Source of the DNA: DAOMOD01 sp964526035 | GTDB taxonomy: Bacteria; Pseudomonadota; Gammaproteobacteria; Xanthomonadales; BPKI01 | Length of the DNA: 37,066 nucleotides | Direction of reading: 5' to 3' | NCBI GenBank assembly: GCA_964526035.1 | Contig: CAZGKE010000017.1 | Coordinates: forward strand, 1-37,066 | Part shown: positions 7,777 to 15,368 of the stretch, piece by piece | How positions within the stretch are numbered: position 1 is the first letter of the stretch | Layout of the letters: every line of letters starts with the position of its first letter | The notes under the pieces: generated by a model | What the model was told of the DNA's origin: nothing | Databases searched by the model: none | Seen by the model: the letters and a program-made list of their open reading frames with translations, nothing else | Program-made: the position numbers and the translations under genes

Positions 7777-8960
7777 GCGGGGACTCCGGATACAGGGTTG
7801 GCCGCGGGGGCCAGGAAGTCGACGAAGCGCAGCGAGTGCACCGGCCCCTCGACGGCGAGATCGATCAGATCCGGATGCAGCAGCTGCACCTGCCAGGCGA
7901 CATCCACGCCCCAGCGCGCATCGAACTTGATCGGCGGATACAGCGCTTCGAAGAGCGGTGAAAAATCGATGTCGCCATCCAGCTGGGCGTCGATGCTGCT
8001 GCCGGCGGGCAGGTAGCGCAGTTCGCGCTCATAGAGCAACACCGCACGAGAGGGTTCACGACGAACCACGATGTGGCGTCCCTGCTTGTTTTCGCTGCAC
8101 TCGAGATTGGCGGCCACCACGCGCAGCACCGCGTGGCGAATCGCTGTGTCGGTGCGGCCGCGCACCACCTGGTTGGCCGGCAGGCGCAGCCCCGGCCTCA
8201 GCGGCGGAAGCATCAGGTTGATCTCGAGCCACGCGTAGCGCTTGAACTGGTGGCGTACCGAGGCCCAGCCCAGCGTCACCATCAGCAGCGACCAGATCGC
8301 CGCGTCGGAGATCGGCTGACCGCGGCGGTGCGGACGATAGAGGATGGGCGCGCGCGTGGGCGCTGCATCGCTGTTGGACTGCTTCAGGGCCAGGCTCTGC
8401 CTGCTCCTCGGCTGCTCGGCGTGGAACTGGTCGTGGAAGCCCACGCCCAGGTTGGCCAGCGCCAGAGCCAGTGCGGCGAACCCGACCAGCAGCACACGCG
8501 CGCGCGCGCTCACGGCCAATGCCGAGAAGTTGGCGAACAGGCTCCAGACATCCTTCGGCTGCATCAGGCTGTCGGCGCAGGTGTGCAGGCGCGGACGGCC
8601 GCCGACCAGACAGACGCGACCGCCGATCAGCGACCGCTGGGCGATGGTCTTCCCGCCCTCGCCGACGAGACGCAGAACGGGGCGCAAGCTGAGCCGTGCG
8701 CCGTAGAACAGGTATACCGAAAGCGACGGTGGCAACGGATAGCGCTGTCGTCCGCTGCGCAGCCAGGTGACCTGCGAGAACTCCACTTTCTCGCGCCTCT
8801 TGCCGTTGGCCATGTCGGTGAGCGTGATCACCACCTGCAGCTCCGCGCGCCGACCCACCAGCCCCCGGTCCTGGACGTTGATCCAGCAGGTGGCGCGGTC
8901 GGCGTCGCGCTCGCGGGTCAAGGCCAGGCGCACCGGTGCGGGCGAATCGAGTGTGTGCAT
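7773..8960 (-). CDS. Uncharacterised two-helix membrane protein with beta-rich C-terminal domain
   Basis: With the ATG at 8960 (preceded by a strong GGAGGGAG) the protein has 395 residues. An in-frame extension to 9185 exists but lacks such a site and crosses the intergenic region. The first 140 residues look beta-rich and soluble. Two membrane helices follow: VLLVGFAALALALANLGVGF (about 148-167) and AIWSLLMVTLGWASV (about 215-229). The roughly 160-residue C-terminal part runs VRGRTDTAIRHAVLRVVAAN, then later W.V.V and a final V.SLRFVDFL. This resembles the arrestin-like beta-sandwich tails seen in some DUF3592-type bacterial proteins, which is inference from pattern only. It heads a two-gene unit divergent from the YIP1/MacAB-like operon. 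Confidence 0.75.
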   Translation of the reverse strand: MHTLDSPAPVRLALTRERDADRATCWINVQDRGLVGRRAELQVVITLTDMANGKRREKVEFSQVTWLRSGRQRYPLPPSLSVYLFYGARLSLRPVLRLVGEGGKTIAQRSLIGGRVCLVGGRPRLHTCADSLMQPKDVWSLFANFSALAVSARARVLLVGFAALALALANLGVGFHDQFHAEQPRSRQSLALKQSNSDAAPTRAPILYRPHRRGQPISDAAIWSLLMVTLGWASVRHQFKRYAWLEINLMLPPLRPGLRLPANQVVRGRTDTAIRHAVLRVVAANLECSENKQGRHIVVRREPSRAVLLYERELRYLPAGSSIDAQLDGDIDFSPLFEALYPPIKFDARWGVDVAWQVQLLHPDLIDLAVEGPVHSLRFVDFLAPAANPVSGVPA

Positions 8961-9027
8961 GAGGCTCCCTCCACACAAGGAAAACGGCAAACGGCGGAAA
9001 ACCCGGCCAGGCGCTCCCGCGCTGACG

Positions 9028-9041
9028 GTGACATCTGTCAC
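9028..9041. promoter_or_regulatory. 14-base palindrome, candidate operator in divergent promoter region
   Basis: GTGACA-TC-TGTCAC has perfect 6-base arms with a 2-base spacer. It lies 67 bases before the minus-strand start at 8960 and 57 bases before the plus-strand start at 9099, well placed for a dimeric regulator acting on both units. No cognate regulator gene is in the window. Confidence 0.45.
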
Positions 9042-9098
9042 TGGCTCCCCAGCGGCGCAGCGGCCACTATGGCAGCCGGACAACGGGGAGAGACTAAA

Positions 9099-9806
9099 AT
9101 GAACACAGCCAACTACAGCGTTTTCAACGCGCTGGTCGACATCATCGCTGCGCCGGCAAAGGCCCTCGACGAAGTCCGCCATCACGTGTCGTGGCTATGG
9201 TGGCCGCTGGGCATCTCGCTGCTGGTGACGGTCTCCGTATTCGTCTTCTACTTCAACTGGGTCGACTTCGACTGGATGATCGACGAGATGGTGCGCACCC
9301 TGCCGCCGGGGACCGATCCGGCAGCGGGAGATCAGATGCGCAGCTTCCTCACGCCCGGAAGGCAGACCGGCTTCGCGGTGGTTGGCATCGTGGTGATGAC
9401 GTTCCTCATCTACGCGATCCAGTCCACCTATCTGCATCTGGTCAACAAGGTCGCCGGCGACTCATCGCTGCGCTTTGGCCAGTGGTTCGCCTTCTCGGCG
9501 TGGACCGCGTTTCCCGGCGTGTTCCAGGCGATTGCCATGCTGGTGGTGATCCTGATGGCCGACGGCAATCAGGTCGCACAGCATGACCTGATGCCGCTCT
9601 CCTTCCAGTCGCTGTTCATCCACGCCGAACCGGGCTCATCGTGGTTCACCTGGGGCAATTCCATTTCGCTGATCAACATCTGGATGCTGGGACTGATGAC
9701 CTTGGGCATCATGCGCTGGACCGGCGCGGGCCTGGTCAAGGCGCTGATCATCGCCTGCACGCCCTGGGTGCTGATCTTCGGCATCTGGGCGCTGATGATC
9801 GCGTGA
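9099..9806 (+). CDS. YIP1-family integral membrane protein
   Basis: The 235-residue protein starts MNTANYSVFNALVDIIAAPA. Such an N terminus, a short amphipathic stretch followed by a membrane segment (WWPLGISLLVTVSVFVFYF), is typical of bacterial Yip1-domain proteins. Further helices are at FAVVGIVVMTFLIYAIQ, FSAWTAFPGVFQAIAMLVVI, LINIWMLGLMTLGIMRW and ALIIACTPWVLIFGIWAL, giving about five. A GGGGAGAG site lies a few bases before the ATG. Yip1 proteins of eukaryotes act in vesicle traffic; the bacterial role is unknown. Here the gene opens an operon, and its stop overlaps the MacA-like start (TGATG), so its product may be an accessory subunit of the exporter. Confidence 0.85.
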   Translation: MNTANYSVFNALVDIIAAPAKALDEVRHHVSWLWWPLGISLLVTVSVFVFYFNWVDFDWMIDEMVRTLPPGTDPAAGDQMRSFLTPGRQTGFAVVGIVVMTFLIYAIQSTYLHLVNKVAGDSSLRFGQWFAFSAWTAFPGVFQAIAMLVVILMADGNQVAQHDLMPLSFQSLFIHAEPGSSWFTWGNSISLINIWMLGLMTLGIMRWTGAGLVKALIIACTPWVLIFGIWALMIA

Positions 9807-11005
9807 TGAGCCGCAAGCTTCTCGTCTTCCTCGTGCTGGCGGTGGCGCTGGTTGCGCTGCCGCTGATCGCCAAGCTGACGCGCGGCGACAGCGCCAAGCC
9901 GGTGGAGGTGGCCAAGGTCGAGCCGCAGCAGATCCGCAGCTCGGTGCTGGCCTCGGGTCGGCTGGCCTACCGCGAGGAAGTGCAGCTGCGCTCGGAAGTG
10001 ATCGGCAAGGCGGCGCGCGTGCCGGTCGCCGAGGGAGACCGGGTGGCGGCCGGCGACCTGATCATCGCGCTTGATCCCGAGCAGTTCCGCACCCTGGTCG
10101 ATCAGCAGCGCGCCAGCGCGCGACTGCAGGAGATCGCCATCGAGCGGCAACGCCTGCTGCTCTCCAACATCGAGCGCCAGGTTGAACGCACCCGCGAACT
10201 GTTCCGTCGCGGACTGGCCGATGCCAACAGCCAGGAGGCCGCCGAGAACGAACTGTCATTGGCGAAAGTCGATCTGCGTTCGCGCCAGGAGGCGCTGCAG
10301 CAGGCGCGCGCAGTGCTGGCCCAGGCCGAGGACAGTCTCGCCAAGTCGGAAATCCGTTCGCCGATCGACGGCATCATCATCCAGCTCGACGTCAAGCCGG
10401 GCGAAGCGGTGATCGCCGGCACCACCAACATCCCCGGCTCCACCCTGGCGGTGATCGCCGACACTTCGGTGATGCTCACCGAGCTGCGCGTGGACGAGGC
10501 CGACATCGCCCAGGTGGCACTGGGCCAGAACGCTTCCATCTTTGCCGCCGCATTCCCCGACGTTGCCCTGCCGGGCAGGGTGGAGAGCATCGCCACTTCG
10601 GCGCAGCGTGCCGAGGGCCAGCAGAACCTGTCGTTCGAGGTGCGCGTGCACCTGGATGATCCGGGACAGGTCGCGGTGCGGCCCGGCATGAGTTGCCGCG
10701 CCGAGATCTATACCGAAACCAGCGAGGACGCGCTGGCGGTGCCGGTGCAGGCGGTGCTGTACGACGAAGACGACGACGGCGAGGGCGATGAGGAGCAGCC
10801 CTACGTGTTCGTGGTGGACAACGGAAAGGTGACCCGACGCGACGTCGAGACCGGGCTGTCGTCGGACAGCCACATGGAGATCGTGTCCGGGTTGTCCGCA
10901 GGTCAGCAGGTGGCGAGCGGTCCGTTCCGCACGCTGCGCGGTCTGCGCGACGGAGACAGCGTCAAGGTCGAGGTCAAGGTCAACGGCGACGCGAATACGC
11001 CGTGA
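9806..11005 (+). CDS. MacA-like periplasmic adaptor (HlyD/RND membrane fusion family)
   Basis: The 399-residue adaptor would link the inner-membrane ABC exporter to an outer-membrane channel. It begins with an N-terminal anchor, KLLVFLVLAVALVALPLIA. The first half-lipoyl segment follows (VLASGRLAYREEVQLRSEV to VAEGDRVAAGDLIIAL, about 48-90). Next comes a coiled-coil hairpin of roughly 100 residues (about 95-180), the second lipoyl half (SEIRSPIDGIIIQLDVKPGE) and a beta-barrel domain. An unusual acidic insert, YDEDDDGEGDEEQPY, lies at about residues 318-332. Start and stop overlap both neighbours by one base (TGATG). No outer-membrane TolC-like gene is nearby. Confidence 0.93.
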   Translation: MSRKLLVFLVLAVALVALPLIAKLTRGDSAKPVEVAKVEPQQIRSSVLASGRLAYREEVQLRSEVIGKAARVPVAEGDRVAAGDLIIALDPEQFRTLVDQQRASARLQEIAIERQRLLLSNIERQVERTRELFRRGLADANSQEAAENELSLAKVDLRSRQEALQQARAVLAQAEDSLAKSEIRSPIDGIIIQLDVKPGEAVIAGTTNIPGSTLAVIADTSVMLTELRVDEADIAQVALGQNASIFAAAFPDVALPGRVESIATSAQRAEGQQNLSFEVRVHLDDPGQVAVRPGMSCRAEIYTETSEDALAVPVQAVLYDEDDDGEGDEEQPYVFVVDNGKVTRRDVETGLSSDSHMEIVSGLSAGQQVASGPFRTLRGLRDGDSVKVEVKVNGDANTP

Positions 11006-11727
11006 TGCAGCAGGCTGCCGTCGTCAAAGACAGTGCCCCGGTCATTGCCCTGCGCGGCATTCATCGCGAATACCGCATGGGCGACCAGGTGGTGCGCGCG
11101 CTCGACGGCCTTCATCTCGACATCGGCCGCAATGAATACATCGCCGTGATCGGCGCGTCGGGCTCCGGCAAGTCGACGCTGATGAACATCATCGGCTGTC
11201 TCGACAAACCGAGCGCCGGCGACTACACGCTGAACGGCCGCGAAGTGGCGCAGATGAGCGAGAACGAACTGGCCACGGTGCGCAACCGCGACATCGGCTT
11301 CATTTTCCAGAGCTTCAACCTGCTGCCGCGCGCCGACGCGCTGCGCAACGTGATGCAGCCGCTTGTCTACCGTCGCCTGCCGATCAGCGAGCGCCGCCGG
11401 CTGGCGACCGAGGCACTGACGCGTGTCGGCCTCGGCGATCGCATGGACCATCTTCCGAACCAGCTTTCCGGCGGCCAGCGCCAGCGCGTGGCGGTGGCGC
11501 GCGCACTGGTCGGGAGGCCTGCGATCCTGCTTGCCGACGAGCCCACCGGCAATCTCGACTCCGCCACCTCGGTCGAGATCATGGCGCTGTTCGACCAGCT
11601 GCATGGCGAGGGGCAGACCATCATCATCGTCACCCACGAACCCGACATCGCCGCGCACTGCCACCGGGTGGTGCGGCTGAAGGACGGCCAGGTCGAGTAC
11701 GACCGCCGCCAGGAGCCGCAGCGATGA
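11005..11727 (+). CDS. ABC transporter ATP-binding protein, MacB/LolD type
   Basis: A stand-alone 240-residue ATPase. Walker A GASGSGKST is at about 50-58. The Q-loop FIFQSFNLLPR, the signature LSGGQRQRVAVARAL, the Walker B ILLADEPTGNLD and the H-loop IVTHEPD are all intact. The GNLDS after Walker B and the overall sequence place it with the MacB/LolD/FtsE group, which powers mechanotransmission exporters rather than channel transporters. I chose the ATG at 11005, which overlaps the adaptor stop as TGATG; a GTG at 11002 is also possible. In E. coli MacB the ATPase is fused to the permease, whereas here it is a separate gene coupled by ATGA to the permease at 11724. Confidence 0.95.
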   Translation: MQQAAVVKDSAPVIALRGIHREYRMGDQVVRALDGLHLDIGRNEYIAVIGASGSGKSTLMNIIGCLDKPSAGDYTLNGREVAQMSENELATVRNRDIGFIFQSFNLLPRADALRNVMQPLVYRRLPISERRRLATEALTRVGLGDRMDHLPNQLSGGQRQRVAVARALVGRPAILLADEPTGNLDSATSVEIMALFDQLHGEGQTIIIVTHEPDIAAHCHRVVRLKDGQVEYDRRQEPQR

Positions 11728-12956
11728 CCTTCGTGCTGCTCGAGAGCCTGCGCTCGGCGTTTGCCGCGATACGCGCGCACAGCCTGCGCTCGTTCCTCAC
11801 CGCGCTCGGCATCATCATCGGCGTGGCCGCAGTGATCGCCGTGGTGTCGATCGTGCAGGGCCTGTCGTACACGGTGAACGCACAGTTCCAGGGTCTTGGC
11901 GCCGACTCCATCACGGTGCGCTCCTACACGCCGCTGGCGCAGCAGATGCGCGGTCGGTTCGCCAGGCTGACCGAGTCCGACATGGCGGCCATCGCACGCC
12001 AGGTCGAAGGCATCTCCCACGTCACCCCGATCCTGTTCGATCCCGGCGGTCGCAGCGGCCAGATCGGCTATCGCGCCAACAACCATTTCGCCCAGGTGTT
12101 CGGCGTCGGGCCGTCCTACATGGACGTGGTGCAGGCGTTCCCGCAGGAGGGCCGCTTCTTTGCGCCCAGCGACGAGGATCGTCGGCGCATGGTGTGCCTG
12201 ATCGGCGTCGAGGCGGCCCGCAATCTCGAACTGCCCGGCAGCGGCATGGGCGAGTTCATCCGCGTCGGAGACGACTGGTGCCGCATCATCGGCGTCATGG
12301 AATCACGCGGTGAGTTCTTCGGCTTCTCGCAGGACGACTTCGTGCTGCTGCCCTACAGCACCATGCAGCGACTGATCGGAACGACCCGCCGCTACGACCT
12401 GCAGGTCCAGCTCAAGGTCGACGACATCGAACGCATGGACGAGGTGACCGAGCGCATCCGCCGCGTGCTGCGCCAGGCGCACGGCCTGAAATCCGGACAG
12501 GCCGACGATTTCCGCGTGCAGACCTCGGAGCAGCTCACCGAATCGTTCAACAGCGTGGTCAACACCGTCACCGCGGTCGCCGGCGGCATCGTCGGCATCT
12601 CGCTGCTGGTGGGCGGCATCGGCATCATGAACATCATGCTGGTGTCGGTCACCGAACGCACCCGCGAAATCGGCATCCTCAAGGCGCTGGGCGCCACCCG
12701 CGGCGACATCCTGCTGCAGTTCCTGATCGAGGCGGTGCTGCTGTGCCTGCTCGGCGGCCTGCTCGGCATTGCGCTCGGCTACGGCACCGGTGCGCTGGTG
12801 GCGGCGATGCTGCCCGGCTTTCCTCCCGCGCACGTCCCGCTTTGGGCGATCACCCTGTCGGTGGGATTCTCGGCTGCGGTCGGCATCGTCTTCGGCATCC
12901 TGCCGGCAGCGAAGGCGGCGCAGCTCGATCCGATCGACGCGCTGCGTTACGAGTAG
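11724..12956 (+). CDS. ABC transporter permease, MacB/FtsX family
   Basis: The 410-residue protein has the MacB layout. An N-terminal helix after the amphipathic start carries the family stretch SLRSFLTALGIIIGVAAVIA (about 21-40). A large periplasmic core domain covers about residues 50-275. Three C-terminal helices form the FtsX domain: IVGISLLVGGIGIMNIMLVS, then the coupling segment VTERTREIGILKALGATR, then ILLQFLIEAVLLCLLGGLLG and the last helix near FSAAVGIVFGILPA. It ends PIDALRYE, as many such permeases do. It would form a dimer with the ATPase dimer from 11005. Substrate unknown; MacB-type systems export macrolides, peptides or lipoproteins. Confidence 0.95.
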   Translation: MTFVLLESLRSAFAAIRAHSLRSFLTALGIIIGVAAVIAVVSIVQGLSYTVNAQFQGLGADSITVRSYTPLAQQMRGRFARLTESDMAAIARQVEGISHVTPILFDPGGRSGQIGYRANNHFAQVFGVGPSYMDVVQAFPQEGRFFAPSDEDRRRMVCLIGVEAARNLELPGSGMGEFIRVGDDWCRIIGVMESRGEFFGFSQDDFVLLPYSTMQRLIGTTRRYDLQVQLKVDDIERMDEVTERIRRVLRQAHGLKSGQADDFRVQTSEQLTESFNSVVNTVTAVAGGIVGISLLVGGIGIMNIMLVSVTERTREIGILKALGATRGDILLQFLIEAVLLCLLGGLLGIALGYGTGALVAAMLPGFPPAHVPLWAITLSVGFSAAVGIVFGILPAAKAAQLDPIDALRYE

Positions 12957-12993
12957 CGGTGTAAAGTCGCGTTCGGCGAACCGGGGACCGGAC

Positions 12994-14364
12994 ATGCACG
13001 ACAGCGAAGACAAGGCACAGCGCACTCGCGCGCTTCGCGAACGCACCGACGAGATCGAGCTGATCATCTCGGGCCTCACCACCTTCGCCCTGTTCTCGCT
13101 TCCGGGCTGGGCGGTGGAACGCCTGATTGCCTACTACCCGCACATGTCGGTGGGCGTTGCGCTCGGTGCCGACATGGGCATCGTGGTGCTGACAGGGCTT
13201 TGCTACCTGCTCGGCCTGTGTTTCCTGATACACCTCATGACGCGCGCCTACTGGGTCGGGCTGATCGGTCTCAAGTGGGTGTTTCCGGCCGGCATCGACT
13301 GGAGCCGCACGCCAGGCATCGGGGAACTGCAGCGGGAGTTCTACCGGCGCTACCTGCCTGACCTCGACAGTGCCATCACCCGAGCCGACCGCTTCGCATC
13401 GACGCTGTTTTCGGTAATCGGCATGCTCGCCCTGACCATGCTCTGGATCGGGCTCGTCATGGTCGGTGTGACATTGATCGGTGGGGTTGTCGGGAGCCAA
13501 TTCGGGCATACGCGCGCCGGCATGGATCTGGCGCTGCTGCTGGTCCTGCTGGTGGCGGTCGTGCTGCCTCTGCTGGCAACGGGTCTCGATCGCCTGCTGA
13601 GTCGTCGACTCGGTCGGCGACCTGGCTTCCGGAAGTTGATCGAAACCCTTACTCGAGGATACGGCACCGTCTATCCACAGCGCCTGGTGCTGCCGGTGCA
13701 ACTCACCTTGCAGAGCAACACCCGGCCGCGGCTGGCCATCACGGCGATCATGGTCAGTACCGGCCTGGCGCTTCTGGTCGGAATGCTGCACTGGCAATTC
13801 CACCGGGACTTCACCATCAGCAGCGAATACCGCTACCTGAACGGCGCGCAGGTGGAGGCCGGGCTGCGCAGTACCCACTACGAGGACCAGCGCGCCGAAA
13901 AGGACCGACTGCGCCTGCTGCCGATGATCCCCTCGCTGCACCAGAGCAGCGGCCACGTGCCCCTGTTCGTTCCCTACCATCCCCTGCGCGACAACATCCT
14001 CCTCGATGGTCTGTGCGTTGAACCCGGTCCGACCACGGGCGCGGACTGCCTGCGCCTGCTGTGGGCGGTGCAGCTCAATGGACAAACCGTATCCCTCGAC
14101 GGCTTTCTCGCCAGCGAGCGCGCCGACCTCGGCCTGCGCGGCCTCACCGGATTCGTGCCCACCACTGGACTGTCGCCCGGCATGCATCGCATCGAGGTCA
14201 CCTGGAACCCTGCGGCCGGCGCCGACGAAGCACCGCCCGATGATCGCCTGACCCGCGCGCGCGCTACCTACAGCATTCCCTTCCTGTTCGCGCCCGAGTT
14301 CGAGCTGGGGCTCGACGATTCCGGGCGGGTGCCGGCAACTTCGCCGGCTGACGAGAGTCCATGA
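12994..14364 (+). CDS. Multi-pass membrane protein with C-terminal extracytoplasmic domain, unknown function
   Basis: I do not recognise this 456-residue protein. It starts at the ATG at 12994, 37 bases after the permease; the longer in-frame ORF to 12769 would overlap the permease gene. A charged N terminus (RTRALRERTDEIE) precedes about five hydrophobic helices: near 25-45, 53-80 (GIVVLTGLCYLLGLCFLIHL), 138-165 (IGMLALTMLWIGLVMVGVTL), 176-200 (ALLLVLLVAVVLPLLATGL) and 246-266 (ITAIMVSTGLALLVGML). The last about 190 residues are hydrophilic and contain two Cys (about 343 and 354). They may lie outside the cytoplasm and be beta-rich (LSPGMHRIEVTWNP). Its stop overlaps the cytochrome-rhodanese start as ATGA, so it belongs to the same transcript. 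Confidence 0.8.
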   Translation: MHDSEDKAQRTRALRERTDEIELIISGLTTFALFSLPGWAVERLIAYYPHMSVGVALGADMGIVVLTGLCYLLGLCFLIHLMTRAYWVGLIGLKWVFPAGIDWSRTPGIGELQREFYRRYLPDLDSAITRADRFASTLFSVIGMLALTMLWIGLVMVGVTLIGGVVGSQFGHTRAGMDLALLLVLLVAVVLPLLATGLDRLLSRRLGRRPGFRKLIETLTRGYGTVYPQRLVLPVQLTLQSNTRPRLAITAIMVSTGLALLVGMLHWQFHRDFTISSEYRYLNGAQVEAGLRSTHYEDQRAEKDRLRLLPMIPSLHQSSGHVPLFVPYHPLRDNILLDGLCVEPGPTTGADCLRLLWAVQLNGQTVSLDGFLASERADLGLRGLTGFVPTTGLSPGMHRIEVTWNPAAGADEAPPDDRLTRARATYSIPFLFAPEFELGLDDSGRVPATSPADESP

Positions 14365-15302
14365 CCGGCAGCGCTCGACGCGCCACCTCGGACCTTCCTA
14401 TGCAACGACCCCTGATTCGTCGCCACTCCGCTCTTGTCGCGCGTGTGTCGCGGGCCGCGGCATGCGGTTTGCTGCTCGCCATGACTGCCGTTGTCCACGC
14501 GCAGGACGACGCCCTGCTTGACGACCCGGTGGCCAGCGCCCACGCCGAGGGCATGTACCAGCGCTACTGCGCGCTGTGCCACGGCAGCGAGCGCGAGGGC
14601 CATGCCGCCGACCATGCGCCGTCGCTGCGCTCGAAGTCGCTGATGGCCACCGCCGTGCCCGGCTTCCTGTACGTCGCCACCGTCTACGGTCGCCCCGGCA
14701 CNNNNNNNNNNNNNNNNNNNNNNNNNNNNNNNNNNNNNNNNNNNNNNNNNNNNNNNNNNNNNNNNNNNNNNNNNNNNNNNNNNNNNNNNNNNNNNNNNNN
14801 NATGCCGGCGTACCGCGACACCCTTACGGCAGCGGAAATCGACGGCGTGACCGCGTGGCTGCGCAGCCGCGCATCCGGCTGGAGTCGCCCAGAGCCGCTG
14901 CGAGTCAGTCCGCCGACGCCGGATCGCTACGTGCTCAATCCCGACGCGGAGCATCCCGAGTTCGAGCTGCGCGACGGGCGCTTCGTGGCCGCCTCCGCAG
15001 TGCGTGCGGCGCTGGACCAGGGTCGCCGCATGGTGATCGTCGATGCGCGCGCCATGTCCGACTGGCAGCGCGCACACATTCCCGGCGCGGTGCCGATGCC
15101 CTACTACACCGACCCCGACCAGGTCAGCGCCGGCATGCCCGACGACGGCACCTGGATCCTGGTCTACTGCGCCTGCCCGCACGCGGCCTCGGGCCGCGTC
15201 GTCGACATGCTGCGCGCCCAGGGTTTCCCGCGCACCGCGGTGATCGACGAGGGCATCATCGTGTGGACCCAACGCGGCTATCCGATCGCCGGCGGGCAGT
15301 AG
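14361..15302 (+). CDS. Secreted cytochrome c - rhodanese fusion protein (contains assembly gap)
   Basis: The product has three parts. A signal peptide ends near residue 47 (CGLLLAMTAVVHA). A class I cytochrome c domain carries the heme site CALCH (C70, C73, H74) and, after the gap, MPAYRD, which supplies the likely Met heme ligand. A rhodanese-like domain has VIVDARAMSDWQRAHIPGAV followed by the loop ILVYCACPHAASG, where the first Cys is the presumed sulfur carrier. The reading frame agrees on both sides of the 100 N run at 14702-14801, so the gene is not obviously broken, but the gap length is nominal. An alternative ATG at 14400 gives a more compact signal peptide; the ATGA overlap with the upstream stop favours 14361. 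A role in periplasmic redox or sulfur transfer is inference. Confidence 0.85.
   Translation: MTGSARRATSDLPMQRPLIRRHSALVARVSRAAACGLLLAMTAVVHAQDDALLDDPVASAHAEGMYQRYCALCHGSEREGHAADHAPSLRSKSLMATAVPGFLYVATVYGRPGXXXXXXXXXXXXXXXXXXXXXXXXXXXXXXXXXXMPAYRDTLTAAEIDGVTAWLRSRASGWSRPEPLRVSPPTPDRYVLNPDAEHPEFELRDGRFVAASAVRAALDQGRRMVIVDARAMSDWQRAHIPGAVPMPYYTDPDQVSAGMPDDGTWILVYCACPHAASGRVVDMLRAQGFPRTAVIDEGIIVWTQRGYPIAGGQ
14702..14801. other. Assembly gap, 100 N
   Basis: Exactly 100 unknown bases between the CALCH heme site and the MPAYRD segment of the cytochrome domain. The round length suggests a scaffolding placeholder. Confidence 0.99.
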
Positions 15303-15368
15303 CCTCCCGCTCAAGGTCCGCGCCCGGCGTTCACGGCAGGTGCCGGGTGCGCGCCTTACCATGCGTGC

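Noticed and set aside
15163..15189. A second heme site in the rhodanese loop (CACPH)
   Set aside because: The spacing is CxCxH, not CxxCH, and it sits where the rhodanese catalytic Cys belongs.
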